From Rhodoferax sp. (GTDB taxonomy: Bacteria; Pseudomonadota; Gammaproteobacteria; Burkholderiales; Burkholderiaceae_C), in the NCBI GenBank assembly GCA_017880985.1, contig JADGRK010000004.1:1-21358 (forward strand): a DNA stretch of 21,358 nt, in the 5' to 3' direction. Of this stretch, positions 7,835 to 16,100 are shown one piece after another; the stretch's first letter is position 1, and every line of letters starts with the position of its first letter. A model generated the notes under the pieces. It did not search any database, had not been told where the DNA came from, and saw only the letters and a program-made list of their open reading frames with translations. Made by a program: the position numbers and the translations under genes.

Positions 7835-8886
7835 CCTACATCGCCAAACCCCGGATGCACCATCCCGAACTGACCACCAACAAGGTCGGTTACACGCGCC
7901 GCGATTACGAAGGTCCGGTCTCTACCCTGTGCGCCGGTTGTGGCCATGACTCGATCTCGGCTGCCATCATTCAGGCCTGTTGGGAGCTTGATATTGAACC
8001 GCATCGTGTCGCCAAACTGTCAGGCATTGGATGCAGTTCCAAGACCCCAACCTATTTTCTGGGCGCTTCACACGGCTTCAATACCGTGCACGGGCGCATG
8101 CCCTCGGTACTGACCGGTGCCAACCTGGCCAACCGAGACCTTTTGTACCTCGGTGTGTCTGGCGACGGTGACTCGGCCTCAATTGGCCTGGGGCAGTTTG
8201 CCAATGCGATGCGGCGCGGCGTGCGCATGGCCTACATTGTTGAGAACAATGGCGTCTATGGTTTGACCAAGGGGCAGTTTTCTGCCACGGCAGACCGCGG
8301 CTCCAAAAGCAAAAAAGGCGCCATCAACAACGATAGCCCGGTTGATCTGGTGGGGTTGGCCCTGCAACTCGGTGCCAGCTACGTGGCACGCAGCTTTTCA
8401 GGTGACAAGGCGCAATTGGTGCCCCTCATCAAGGGTGCCATCATGCACGGTGGGGCAGCATTTATTGATGTTATCAGTCCGTGTGTAACTTTTAACAATC
8501 ATGGCGGCAGCACCAAGAGTTACGATTATGTACGTCAGCACAATGAGGCCGTGAGCCGTATCGATTTTATCCCGCGACGCAGCGAAATCACCACCGAGTA
8601 CGCGCCGGGTGAAGTGGTTGATGTGGAACAGCACGATGGCACCAGTCTGCGTCTGCGCAAGTTGCATTCAGACTACGATCCAACTGATCGCTATGCGGCG
8701 CTCAGCTACATGAATGCACACCAGGCACGCGGTGAGGTGGTCACGGGCCTGCTCTATCTTGACCCGCTCGCGGTGGATCTGCACGTGGCACTCAACACCA
8801 GCGATACACCGCTGAACAAGTTTGGTGTCAAGCAGTTGTGTCCGGGGTCGCAGGCGCTGGTCAAGATCAACGCCGCGCTGCGCTAA
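7831..8886 (+). CDS. korB: 2-oxoacid:ferredoxin oxidoreductase beta subunit (thiamine diphosphate, 4Fe-4S)
   Basis: The 351-residue catalytic partner of KorA. It binds thiamine diphosphate through GDGDSASIG (111-119) and NNGVYG (139-144). It carries the four cysteines expected for the single 4Fe-4S cluster of two-subunit enzymes: Cys34 and Cys37 in CAGCGH, Cys68 in GIGCSS and Cys218 in SPCVTFNNHGG. Reduced cluster electrons would go to the ferredoxin domain of the upstream flavoprotein or to free ferredoxin. A strong AAGGAGG ribosome site sits in the end of korA and the start codon overlaps the korA stop. The length is typical of KorB. Such enzymes are usually oxygen-sensitive and serve anaerobic metabolism, which fits the neighbouring nitrate-respiration locus. 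The exact 2-oxoacid cannot be read from the sequence. Confidence 0.87.
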   Translation: MTYIAKPRMHHPELTTNKVGYTRRDYEGPVSTLCAGCGHDSISAAIIQACWELDIEPHRVAKLSGIGCSSKTPTYFLGASHGFNTVHGRMPSVLTGANLANRDLLYLGVSGDGDSASIGLGQFANAMRRGVRMAYIVENNGVYGLTKGQFSATADRGSKSKKGAINNDSPVDLVGLALQLGASYVARSFSGDKAQLVPLIKGAIMHGGAAFIDVISPCVTFNNHGGSTKSYDYVRQHNEAVSRIDFIPRRSEITTEYAPGEVVDVEQHDGTSLRLRKLHSDYDPTDRYAALSYMNAHQARGEVVTGLLYLDPLAVDLHVALNTSDTPLNKFGVKQLCPGSQALVKINAALR

Positions 8887-8933
8887 TGTCGGACCGGAAG
8901 TTTTGATCCATTTTTTTGAATAGGACGCAAATC

Positions 8934-9374
8934 ATGCCTGAACGCACCGTATTTCAATCCATATCACAGCGCCATGTGGTCAGTCTGTCGCCGCAGGACA
9001 GCGTTTGGGATGCCGCCTGCATGATGACCAAAGCCAACTGCGGCAGCATTCTGGTCATCGATGGCAACGGGGTTATTCAAGGCATTCTGACTGAGCGCGA
9101 TTTGATGACCCGTGTAGTGGCCAAAGCGCTTGACCCTAAAGCCACCTCAGCGGCCGATGTGATGACGCGCAATCCTCAAAGTGTGAGTCCAGAAACCAAG
9201 GTTGCCGAGGCGGTTCTGATCATGATCGAGCGCGGTTTCCGGCATCTGCCAATCATTACATCGGCTGGAAAAATCCTGGGTGTGTTCTCGGTGCGCGATG
9301 CCTTGCCGCGCGAAATTGGCGCCGCCGTCAGTCTGGCCGAGTTCAATGATCAGGTCAATGACGCCCTGGGCTAG
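8934..9374 (+). CDS. Protein of two CBS domains
   Basis: A 146-residue soluble protein made almost wholly of a CBS pair. The first domain covers about 10-65 (SPQDSVWDAACMMTKANCGS, GILTERDLMTRVV). The second covers about 75-135 (VMTRNPQSVSPETKVAEAV, GFRHLPIITSAGKILGVFSV). CBS pairs bind adenosine nucleotides or NAD(P) and act as energy or redox sensors, so this may tune the oxidoreductase encoded just before it; that role is inference. I start it at the ATG at 8934, eight bases after AGGA. An upstream in-frame TTG at 8916 would add six unremarkable residues. It follows korB by 47 bases on the same strand and ends just before the convergent nar locus, so it is probably the last gene of the kor operon. 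Confidence 0.85.
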   Translation: MPERTVFQSISQRHVVSLSPQDSVWDAACMMTKANCGSILVIDGNGVIQGILTERDLMTRVVAKALDPKATSAADVMTRNPQSVSPETKVAEAVLIMIERGFRHLPIITSAGKILGVFSVRDALPREIGAAVSLAEFNDQVNDALG

Positions 9375-9398
9375 ACCGGGCTGAGGTTTCTGTTTTTT
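9363..9398 (+). terminator. Possible weak terminator after the CBS gene
   Basis: The 3' end of the CBS gene can form a short bulged stem: GCCC plus GG pair with CC plus GGGC over 9363-9381, around a six-base loop. It is followed after a few bases by TTTCTGTTTTTT (9387-9398). The stem is short and the gap to the T-run is longer than ideal. It lies where a terminator is expected, between convergent operons. Confidence 0.3.
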
Positions 9399-9409
9399 GG
9401 ATCAGATAG

Positions 9410-10201
9410 TTACTGAACCAGCGGCGTGTCAGCCGTTTCAATATCGATGCCAACGATGGTGGCGTGGCCCGCCAGAAGTTGCAGATACTGACGCAGTGCA
9501 GTGACGTAAGTTTGTCGTCGCAGTGACGCCAGCACGGCGCCACGAACGGCCTCAAACGGCTGGCCCTGGCCGGGCTCGCGTTGCAGCACTTCCACTACAT
9601 GCAAACCAAAGCGGCTATGCACCAAGCGCGGCAACACACCCACCTCGGTGTGTCCAAAGAGCTCTTTGGCAAATTCAGAGGCGCAATCTTGCTGGCCCAG
9701 CCAACCCAGGCTGCCACCCTCGGCTCCGCTCGGGCAGTTGGACAGGGTGGCGGCTACTTTGGCAAAGGTGTCGTCGGCTTTCTTGCCATCATGACAGCGG
9801 AGGTCGAGCAGTGTGGTCTCAGCCCGGTTGCGCAGGGCCACAACATCAACACCTTGCGTCACGGCGAACAGGATGTGACGCAGCCTGATGCGCTCACCCG
9901 TGCAGTAGCGGGCCTGATGCGCCGCGTAGTGGCGCTGACAGGCCTCGTCCGACGGCTCAGGAACTGCGAGACTCTGCTCAAGCAGCATTTCAATGGCGTT
10001 GCTGGCTTCTTCGCTGAGCACGGCATCGGAAGATGGGGTGTCGCTGTTTGCGAGCAATCCCTTGGCGAGGGCGGCCTGGCGCAGTAATTCGGAACAGGCG
10101 CGTTGACGCAGATCGTCAACTGACAATGTGTCGTTCGACGCATGCAAGGCGACGCCGTTGATGCTGGCAATTTGGGTATTTTCAGGCGTTGCTGTTTGCA
10201 T
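9410..10201 (-). CDS. Parvulin-type peptidyl-prolyl isomerase of the nar operon (NifM/PpiC-like)
   Basis: A 263-residue protein with an alpha-helical N-terminal region and a parvulin (rotamase) domain at about 104-208. The domain opens with RIRLRHILFAV and contains the characteristic GAEGGSLGWLGQQD and SRFGLHVVEVLQR. No signal peptide or membrane segment is visible, so it should act in the cytoplasm, unlike SurA or PrsA. The start is the ATG at 10201, preceded by AAGGA that overlaps the narI stop; the gap to narI is ten bases. An in-frame GTG at 10219 lies inside narI and is rejected. From memory, Pseudomonas aeruginosa has a homologous PpiC-type gene directly after narI, so this is a conserved nar-operon member. 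It probably helps folding or cofactor loading of NarGHI, a role inferred from position and from NifM's part in nitrogenase maturation. Confidence 0.85.
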   Translation of the reverse strand: MQTATPENTQIASINGVALHASNDTLSVDDLRQRACSELLRQAALAKGLLANSDTPSSDAVLSEEASNAIEMLLEQSLAVPEPSDEACQRHYAAHQARYCTGERIRLRHILFAVTQGVDVVALRNRAETTLLDLRCHDGKKADDTFAKVAATLSNCPSGAEGGSLGWLGQQDCASEFAKELFGHTEVGVLPRLVHSRFGLHVVEVLQREPGQGQPFEAVRGAVLASLRRQTYVTALRQYLQLLAGHATIVGIDIETADTPLVQ

Positions 10202-10211
10202 CAAAAATTCC

Positions 10212-10946
10212 TTAAACACCAGCGTCGGGACGACGTGGTTGATTTTGACCGGCAGGCAGGTTCAGACGGCGCGCCCGGACCACTTGATACGGGCGCACCA
10301 GATAGGCGACGGTACCGAAGCCACTCCACACATGGACCAGCCGGGTGAACGGAAAGATCAGGAAAATACTCATACCCAGGAATAGGTGCAGTTTAAAAAG
10401 CACGCCGGCTCCGGTCAGAAACTCGGCTGCGCCTGGGCGCAAAGTGACAATGTGCTGCGCCCATTCACCGAATGCCATCATCAAGCCACCGTCCATGTGT
10501 TGCGCTGACACCGGAATGGTCGCCAGACCCAGTGCAAACTGGAGCCATAGCAGGACCAGCAGCACGATATCGCTGGTCTTGGAGTTGATGCGAATACGCG
10601 GCTCGGACAGACGACGGTGCAGCAGCAAGCTCACGCCGATAAAACCCAGCAGCCCCGCGATGCCGCCAGTGATCATGGCCATCAATTGTTTGTCCGCAGC
10701 GCTAACGAAGTGCTCATAGACAAAGTGCGGCGTCAGCAGGCCCGCGAAATGTCCAAAAAACAGGAACAACACGCCGACGTGGAACAGATTGCTGCCAAGG
10801 CGCAACTGACCCGCTTTGAGCAACTGTGAAGAGTCGCTCTTCCAGGTGTACTGATCCCGGTCAAAGCGAATCAAACTGCCCAGAAAAAAAACGGTGAGGC
10901 AGATGTAAGGATAGACGCCAAACAAAAAATTCTCGAACGCGTTCAT
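10212..10946 (-). CDS. narI: Respiratory nitrate reductase gamma subunit, cytochrome b
   Basis: The 244-residue membrane subunit that oxidises quinol on the periplasmic side and passes electrons through two b-type haems to NarH. Five hydrophobic segments are visible. The four haem ligands fall at the same numbers as in Escherichia coli: His56 and His66 in the second helix (FHVGVLFLFFGHF), and His187 and His205 in the fifth (KLHLFLGM and RLVHVWS). The start ATG overlaps the narJ stop by four bases, with GAAGGAG just upstream. The protein is slightly longer than the E. coli one (about 225 residues), mainly at the C-terminal tail after the last haem ligand, which runs into a basic, proline-containing cytoplasmic end. 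Confidence 0.97.
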   Translation of the reverse strand: MNAFENFLFGVYPYICLTVFFLGSLIRFDRDQYTWKSDSSQLLKAGQLRLGSNLFHVGVLFLFFGHFAGLLTPHFVYEHFVSAADKQLMAMITGGIAGLLGFIGVSLLLHRRLSEPRIRINSKTSDIVLLVLLWLQFALGLATIPVSAQHMDGGLMMAFGEWAQHIVTLRPGAAEFLTGAGVLFKLHLFLGMSIFLIFPFTRLVHVWSGFGTVAYLVRPYQVVRARRLNLPAGQNQPRRPDAGV

Positions 10947-11653
10947 ACTGATACTCCTTCATGCACGGCGGCCTTCGAACTGGCGTGTGTCGCCTCGTTC
11001 TTGACAAAGTGAATCGCTTGCGGTTGCCCCGGTTTGGTCTGCCCTTTGGCAGAGCAGCCATCAAAGACCACCGGTTCTTCCCAGCTGGCATCGAGAGGCT
11101 CATCGGGCGCAAGCTTGACCGCGTGCGCCGTCTCCCCTGCCAATTCAAGCAGTGCACCCAGCACGCTGGCATAGGCACTCTGGCGTTGCTGCAAGGCGTT
11201 GAAGATGGCATTGAAAATGTGCGCCATCTCACTCAGGAAAGCGCGTGCTTCCCTGGCTGGCTGAGTGGACACAAACTCCAGCACCACCGGCAGGTAGTCA
11301 GGCATTTCATCGGGCCCAAGAAACAAACCCGCCTTTTCGTAGGTCTGGACCAAGTCAATCATGGCCGGGCCACGCTCGCGCGAGTCGCCGTGGACATGCT
11401 CAAACAGGTGCAAGGACGTAGCGCGGCCCCGGTCGAACAATTCAACAAATTCGCTCTCGTTGTCCAAGGGCGTCCCTGCGGCGAGTTGACGCATCAGCGC
11501 ATAGAGTTCTTCCTTGCGCGCTTGGTGCAATGCTCTGTCGGCGTGCAAGGCTGAGCGCATGTCAGCCAAATCGTCTCGTAGGGCACTGTCTGGGTATGAC
11601 AGCAGCCGGGCCAGTACCCGCAGACTGATTGATGTGTCAGGGAGTTTTGCCAT
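10943..11653 (-). CDS. narJ: Nitrate reductase assembly chaperone (delta)
   Basis: A 236-residue member of the NarJ/TorD family. It binds the N-terminus of NarG in the cytoplasm while the molybdenum cofactor and Fe-S clusters are inserted, and is not part of the final enzyme. The family signature is seen in the N-terminal half (LARLLSYPDSALRDDLADMR), in the loop with FVELFDRGRATSLHLFEHVHGDSRERG, and in GLFLGPDEMPDYLPVVLEF. It lies three bases after the narH stop and overlaps narI by four bases, so it is translated with its partners. The C-terminal 40 residues are variable and polar, as is usual in the family. Confidence 0.96.
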   Translation of the reverse strand: MAKLPDTSISLRVLARLLSYPDSALRDDLADMRSALHADRALHQARKEELYALMRQLAAGTPLDNESEFVELFDRGRATSLHLFEHVHGDSRERGPAMIDLVQTYEKAGLFLGPDEMPDYLPVVLEFVSTQPAREARAFLSEMAHIFNAIFNALQQRQSAYASVLGALLELAGETAHAVKLAPDEPLDASWEEPVVFDGCSAKGQTKPGQPQAIHFVKNEATHASSKAAVHEGVSV

Positions 11654-11656
11654 GGT

Positions 11657-13180
11657 TCAGACCTCCGCCTTGATCGGTATGGTGCGACGTTTGGTGCCGC
11701 CAAACAGGCTGGTGTCACTGGCGCCATCCGAGCAACCGTTGCCAAAGGAGAAGCCACAGCCGCCGCGCACATCAAAGGTGTTCTCGGCGTATTCGCGGTG
11801 CGTGGTCGGGATCACGAAACGGTCCTCGTAATTGGCAATCGCCATCACGTGGTACATCTCTTCCACCTCGGCCTGGGTCATGTGAACTTGATCCAGCACG
11901 GCTGTATTGATGCGCCCATCGACATGCTTCTCGCGTTGATACGCCCGCATCGCCAGCATGCGTTCAAGTGCACGCTCAACCGGCTGGGTGTCGCCAGCGG
12001 TCAGCAGGTTAGCCAGGTACTTGACCGGGATGCGAAGCTGCTTGACGTCCGGAATTTCGCCATTGGTTCCAATCTGGCCGGCATTGGCCGCTGCACTGAT
12101 GGGTGACAGCGGCGGCACATACCAGACCATCGGCAAGGTGCGGTACTCGGGATGCAGCGGCAGCGCCACTTTCCAGTCAACGGCCATTTTGTACACCGGG
12201 CTTTTGCGCGCCGCATCCATCCATTTGTCGGGAATGCCGTCGGTGCGGGCTTGCTCAATCACCTTGGGGTCATTGGGATCCAGGAAGATGTCCAACTGCG
12301 CCTGGTACAGATCCCGATCGTGTTCGACACTGGCGGCCGCCTCGATGCGGTCGGCATCGTAGAGCAGTACGCCGAGGTAACGAATGCGCCCGACGCAAGT
12401 CTCAGAGCACACGGTCGGCTGTCCGGCTTCAATGCGCGGGTAGCAAAAAATACACTTCTCGGCTTTGCCTGATTTCCAGTTGTAGTAAATCTTCTTGTAA
12501 GGGCAGCCGCTCACGCACATGCGCCAGCCACGGCACTTGTCCTGGTCAATCAGCACAATGCCGTCCTCCTCGCGCTTATAGATCGAGCCTGAGGGGCAAC
12601 TTGCCACGCAGGTCGGGTTCAGGCAGTGCTCGCAAAGCCTGGGCAGGTACATCATGAAAGTATTTTCGAACTGGCCGTAAATATCCTTCTGGATGTCCTC
12701 GAAGTTCTTGTCCTTGCTGCGCTTGGAGAACTCACCGCCCAGAATTTCTTCCCAGTTCGGACCCCACTCGATTTTTTCCATGCGCTGGCCGGTAATCAGG
12801 CTGCGTGGGCGTGCCGTCGGCACCGCTTTGGATTCGGGTGCCGACTGCAAGTGCTCGTAGTCGAAGGTAAAGGGCTCGTAGTAATCGTCAATTTCGGGCA
12901 GATTCGGGTTGGCAAAGATACGCATCAACAGCTTCCACTTCGCCCCCTGGCGCGGCTCGATCTTGCCATTGGCTAAGCGATGCCAGCCACCATGCCATCT
13001 ATCCTGGTTTTCCCACTCCTTGGGGTAACCAATGCCGGGTTTGGTCTCGACGTTGTTGAACCAGGCGTACTCCATTCCTGGGCGGCTGGTCCAGACGTTT
13101 TTGCAGGTGACGGAACAGGTGTGGCAGCCGATGCACTTGTCCAGGTTCAGCACCATGCCAATTTGGGCGCGTATTTTCAT
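11657..13180 (-). CDS. narH: Respiratory nitrate reductase beta subunit, Fe-S protein
   Basis: The 507-residue electron-transfer subunit linking NarI haems to NarG, on the cytoplasmic face of the membrane. Four cysteine groups are visible: Cys16/19/22/26 (CIGCHTCSVTC), Cys183/186/191/195 (CEHCLNPTCVASC), Cys216/222/226 with Trp219 in the place of a cysteine (CRGWRMCVSGC), and Cys243/246/258/262. The Trp substitution makes the third cluster 3Fe-4S, as in E. coli NarH, so the set is three 4Fe-4S plus one 3Fe-4S. I start at the ATG at 13180 (MKIRAQIGMV), which overlaps the narG stop by four bases and follows AAGGAG. An in-frame upstream start would add eleven residues not found in the family. 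The length agrees with E. coli (512). Confidence 0.97.
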   Translation of the reverse strand: MKIRAQIGMVLNLDKCIGCHTCSVTCKNVWTSRPGMEYAWFNNVETKPGIGYPKEWENQDRWHGGWHRLANGKIEPRQGAKWKLLMRIFANPNLPEIDDYYEPFTFDYEHLQSAPESKAVPTARPRSLITGQRMEKIEWGPNWEEILGGEFSKRSKDKNFEDIQKDIYGQFENTFMMYLPRLCEHCLNPTCVASCPSGSIYKREEDGIVLIDQDKCRGWRMCVSGCPYKKIYYNWKSGKAEKCIFCYPRIEAGQPTVCSETCVGRIRYLGVLLYDADRIEAAASVEHDRDLYQAQLDIFLDPNDPKVIEQARTDGIPDKWMDAARKSPVYKMAVDWKVALPLHPEYRTLPMVWYVPPLSPISAAANAGQIGTNGEIPDVKQLRIPVKYLANLLTAGDTQPVERALERMLAMRAYQREKHVDGRINTAVLDQVHMTQAEVEEMYHVMAIANYEDRFVIPTTHREYAENTFDVRGGCGFSFGNGCSDGASDTSLFGGTKRRTIPIKAEV

Positions 13181-16100
13181 GCTGTTGCTCCTTGGTTTTC
13201 TTCTTCCAGCCAATCCACCTTGTTCATCTTGCGCACCACGACAAACTCATCGCGGTTGGTGCCAATGGTTCCGTAGTAGTTGAAGCCATAGCTGAATTGC
13301 GCGTAGCCACCAATCATGTGAGTCGGTTTCAGCACAATGCGGGTCACCGAGTTGTGAATGCCGCCCCGGCCACCGGTAATCTCGGAGCCGGGGATGTTGA
13401 TGATCTTTTCTTGTGCGTGGTACATCATCACCATGCCCGGTTTGACGCGCTGGCTGACCACCGCACGGGCGGTCAGTGCGCCATTGAGGTTGAACAGTTC
13501 AATCCAATCGTTGTCCACGATTCCGGCGCGTTTGGCGTCATCTTCGCTGATCCAGACGATGGCACCGCCGCGGCTGAGCGTGAGCATCATCAAGTTGTCG
13601 CTGTAGGTGGAGTGAATGCCCCACTTCTGGTGCGGCGTGATGAAGTTCAGCGCAATCTCCGTGTTGCCATTGGGCTTGATGCCCTGAATACCGGCCGTGG
13701 TCTTGAGATCGACCGGCGGGCGGTAGCTGGTAAAGCCTTCGCCAAACGCCGTCATCCACGGGTGATCCATGTAGAACTGCTGACGTCCTGTCAGTGTGCG
13801 CCACGGGATCATCTCGTGCACATTGGTGTAGTTGGCGGTGTAGGAAACAGTTTCAGACTCAATGCCGCTCCAGGTTGGCGAACTGATGATCTTGCGTGGC
13901 TGCGCCTGGATGTCGCGGAAGCGAATTTTTTCGTCTTCGCGGTGTAACGCCAGATGGGTGTGGTCCAGGCCCGTTTGTTTGCCCAGTGCGCCCCATGCCT
14001 TGACCGCCACGTGCCCATTGGTTTCGGGCGCGAGTTGCAGGATGACTTCACAGGCATCAATGTCGGTGTCAATTTTGGGCATGCCGCAGGTAACCCCTTC
14101 AGCGGTTTCCAGGCCGTTGAGCTCACCCAATTGCCTGACCTCGGTTTGCGTATTCCAGGCAATCCCCTTGCCGGCGTTACCGAGCTTGTTCATCAGTGGG
14201 CCCAGCGCCGTAAACCGTTTGAAAACATTGGGATAGTCACGCTCCACCACTGTCATATTGGGCGCGGTCTTGCCCGGAATCAGGTCAATCTCGCCGCGCT
14301 TCCAGTCTTGCACGCCAAACGGCTGCGCCAACTCGGCGGGAGAGTCGTGCATCAACGGCGTCAGCACCATTTCACGCTCGACACCCAAATGGCCGACACA
14401 CACTTCGCTGAATTTCTTGGCGAAGCCTTTGTAAATCTCCCAGTCACTGCGCGACTGCCAGGCCGGATCCACCGCCGTCGAGAGTGGGTGAATGAAGGGG
14501 TGCATGTCACTGGTGTTGAGGTCGTTCTTCTCGTACCAGGTGGCAGTCGGCAGCACGATGTCGGAGTACAGACAGGTGGTGCTCATGCGGAAGTCCAGCG
14601 TCACCACCAGGTCCAGCTTGCCCTCAGGCGCCTTGTCATGCCAGACCACTTCAGTCGGTTTGGCTTCATCAGCGCCCAGGTCTTTGCCTTGAACGCCGTG
14701 GGTCGTGCCCAGCAGATGCTTCAAAAAATACTCGTGCCCCTTGCCGCTGGAGCCCAGAATATTGGAGCGCCAGACAAACAGGTTACGCGGCCAGTTGTCG
14801 GGATGATCCGGGTCTTCGCAGCTCATCTGTAGCGAGCCGTCTTTCAGACTTTTAACGGTGTAGTCCTTGGGCTCCATGCCCGCGGCTGCGGCGTCGCGTA
14901 CCACTTGAAGCGAATTGGTCTTTAACTGCGGCGCCGACGGCAGCCAGCCCATGCGCTCGGCGCGCACGTTGTAGTCAATCATGCTGCCGCCAAATTTGGA
15001 CTTGTCAGCCAGCGGCGACAGGATTTCATCCACACCCAGTTTTTCGTAGCGCCACTGATCGGTGTGCGTGTAAAAAAAGCTGGTGCCGTTCATCTGCCGT
15101 GGCGGGCGCACCCAGTCCAGCGCAAAGGCCAATGCCGTCCAGCCGGTCTGGGGCCTGAGTTTTTCCTGGCCCACGTAGTGCGCCCAGCCGCCGCCACTTT
15201 GACCGATGCAGCCGCACATCATCAACATGTTGATGACACCGCGGTAGTTCATGTCGCAGTGGTACCAGTGGGTCATGGCGGCGCCGATGATCACCATCGA
15301 TTTGCCATGGGTCTTGTCAGCGTTTTCGGCAAACTGGCGCGCCACGGTAATGAGCTGCTCGCGCGGCGTGCCGGTGATGCGTTCCTGCCATGCGGGCGTG
15401 TAAGGCGTGTCGTCGTCAAAATCTTTGGCTGCCAGTTCGCCGGGCAAACCACGCGCGACGCCGTAGTTTGCCACTTGCAGGTCGAACACGGTGGCGACCA
15501 AGGCCTCACGTTTTTCGCCCTCTTTGCCGAACGAAATTCGTTGCACCGGCACCGTGCGTACCAGCACATTGTTGGCGCCAGCTCCGGTGGCATTGTTCGG
15601 GAAGTGCTCACTGACAATGCCGCCGAAGTACGGGAACCCAACTTTGGCGGTCTCGCTGCTTGGGTTTTGACCCTCCATCACCGAGAGCTTGAGCTTGACC
15701 TCATGGCCATGGCGGGCTTCCTTGGCTTCAAGGTTCCACTGGCCCTGGTCAGCGCGACCGTCGGCGCCCCAGCGAAAACCGATGGCACCATGGGGCAGCA
15801 CCACTTTGCCGTTGTCATCCAGTGCGACTGTTTTCCATTCCGGATTGTTGGCGGCGCCCAGCTTGCCGTTGAAATCCGAAGCCCGCACATAGCGGTCGGG
15901 CACCAGCACCGTTTCACCACCGGGCAATTGATGCTCTTTCAGCATCACCAGCATCGGCATGTCGGTGTAGCGGCGCACATAGTTGTCGAAGTATTCGCTG
16001 CGCGTTCTGCGGACCCCCACGCCGCCTGCTGGCGTCTGCCCCCCGAGGGGGTCTGAAGAACTTGGGGCGGCCCGGCATTCTTCGCCGCCATCGGGGAAGT

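Noticed and set aside
11657..13213. Longer narH start at 13213
   Set aside because: The eleven extra residues lie in narG, are basic and unlike the family. The ATG at 13180 has the ATGA overlap and a good ribosome site.
13954..14832. Plus-strand open frames opposite narG, this one (292 residues) and another at 15064-16056 (330 residues)
   Set aside because: They are shadows of narG codons; the minus-strand frame carries all nitrate reductase motifs.
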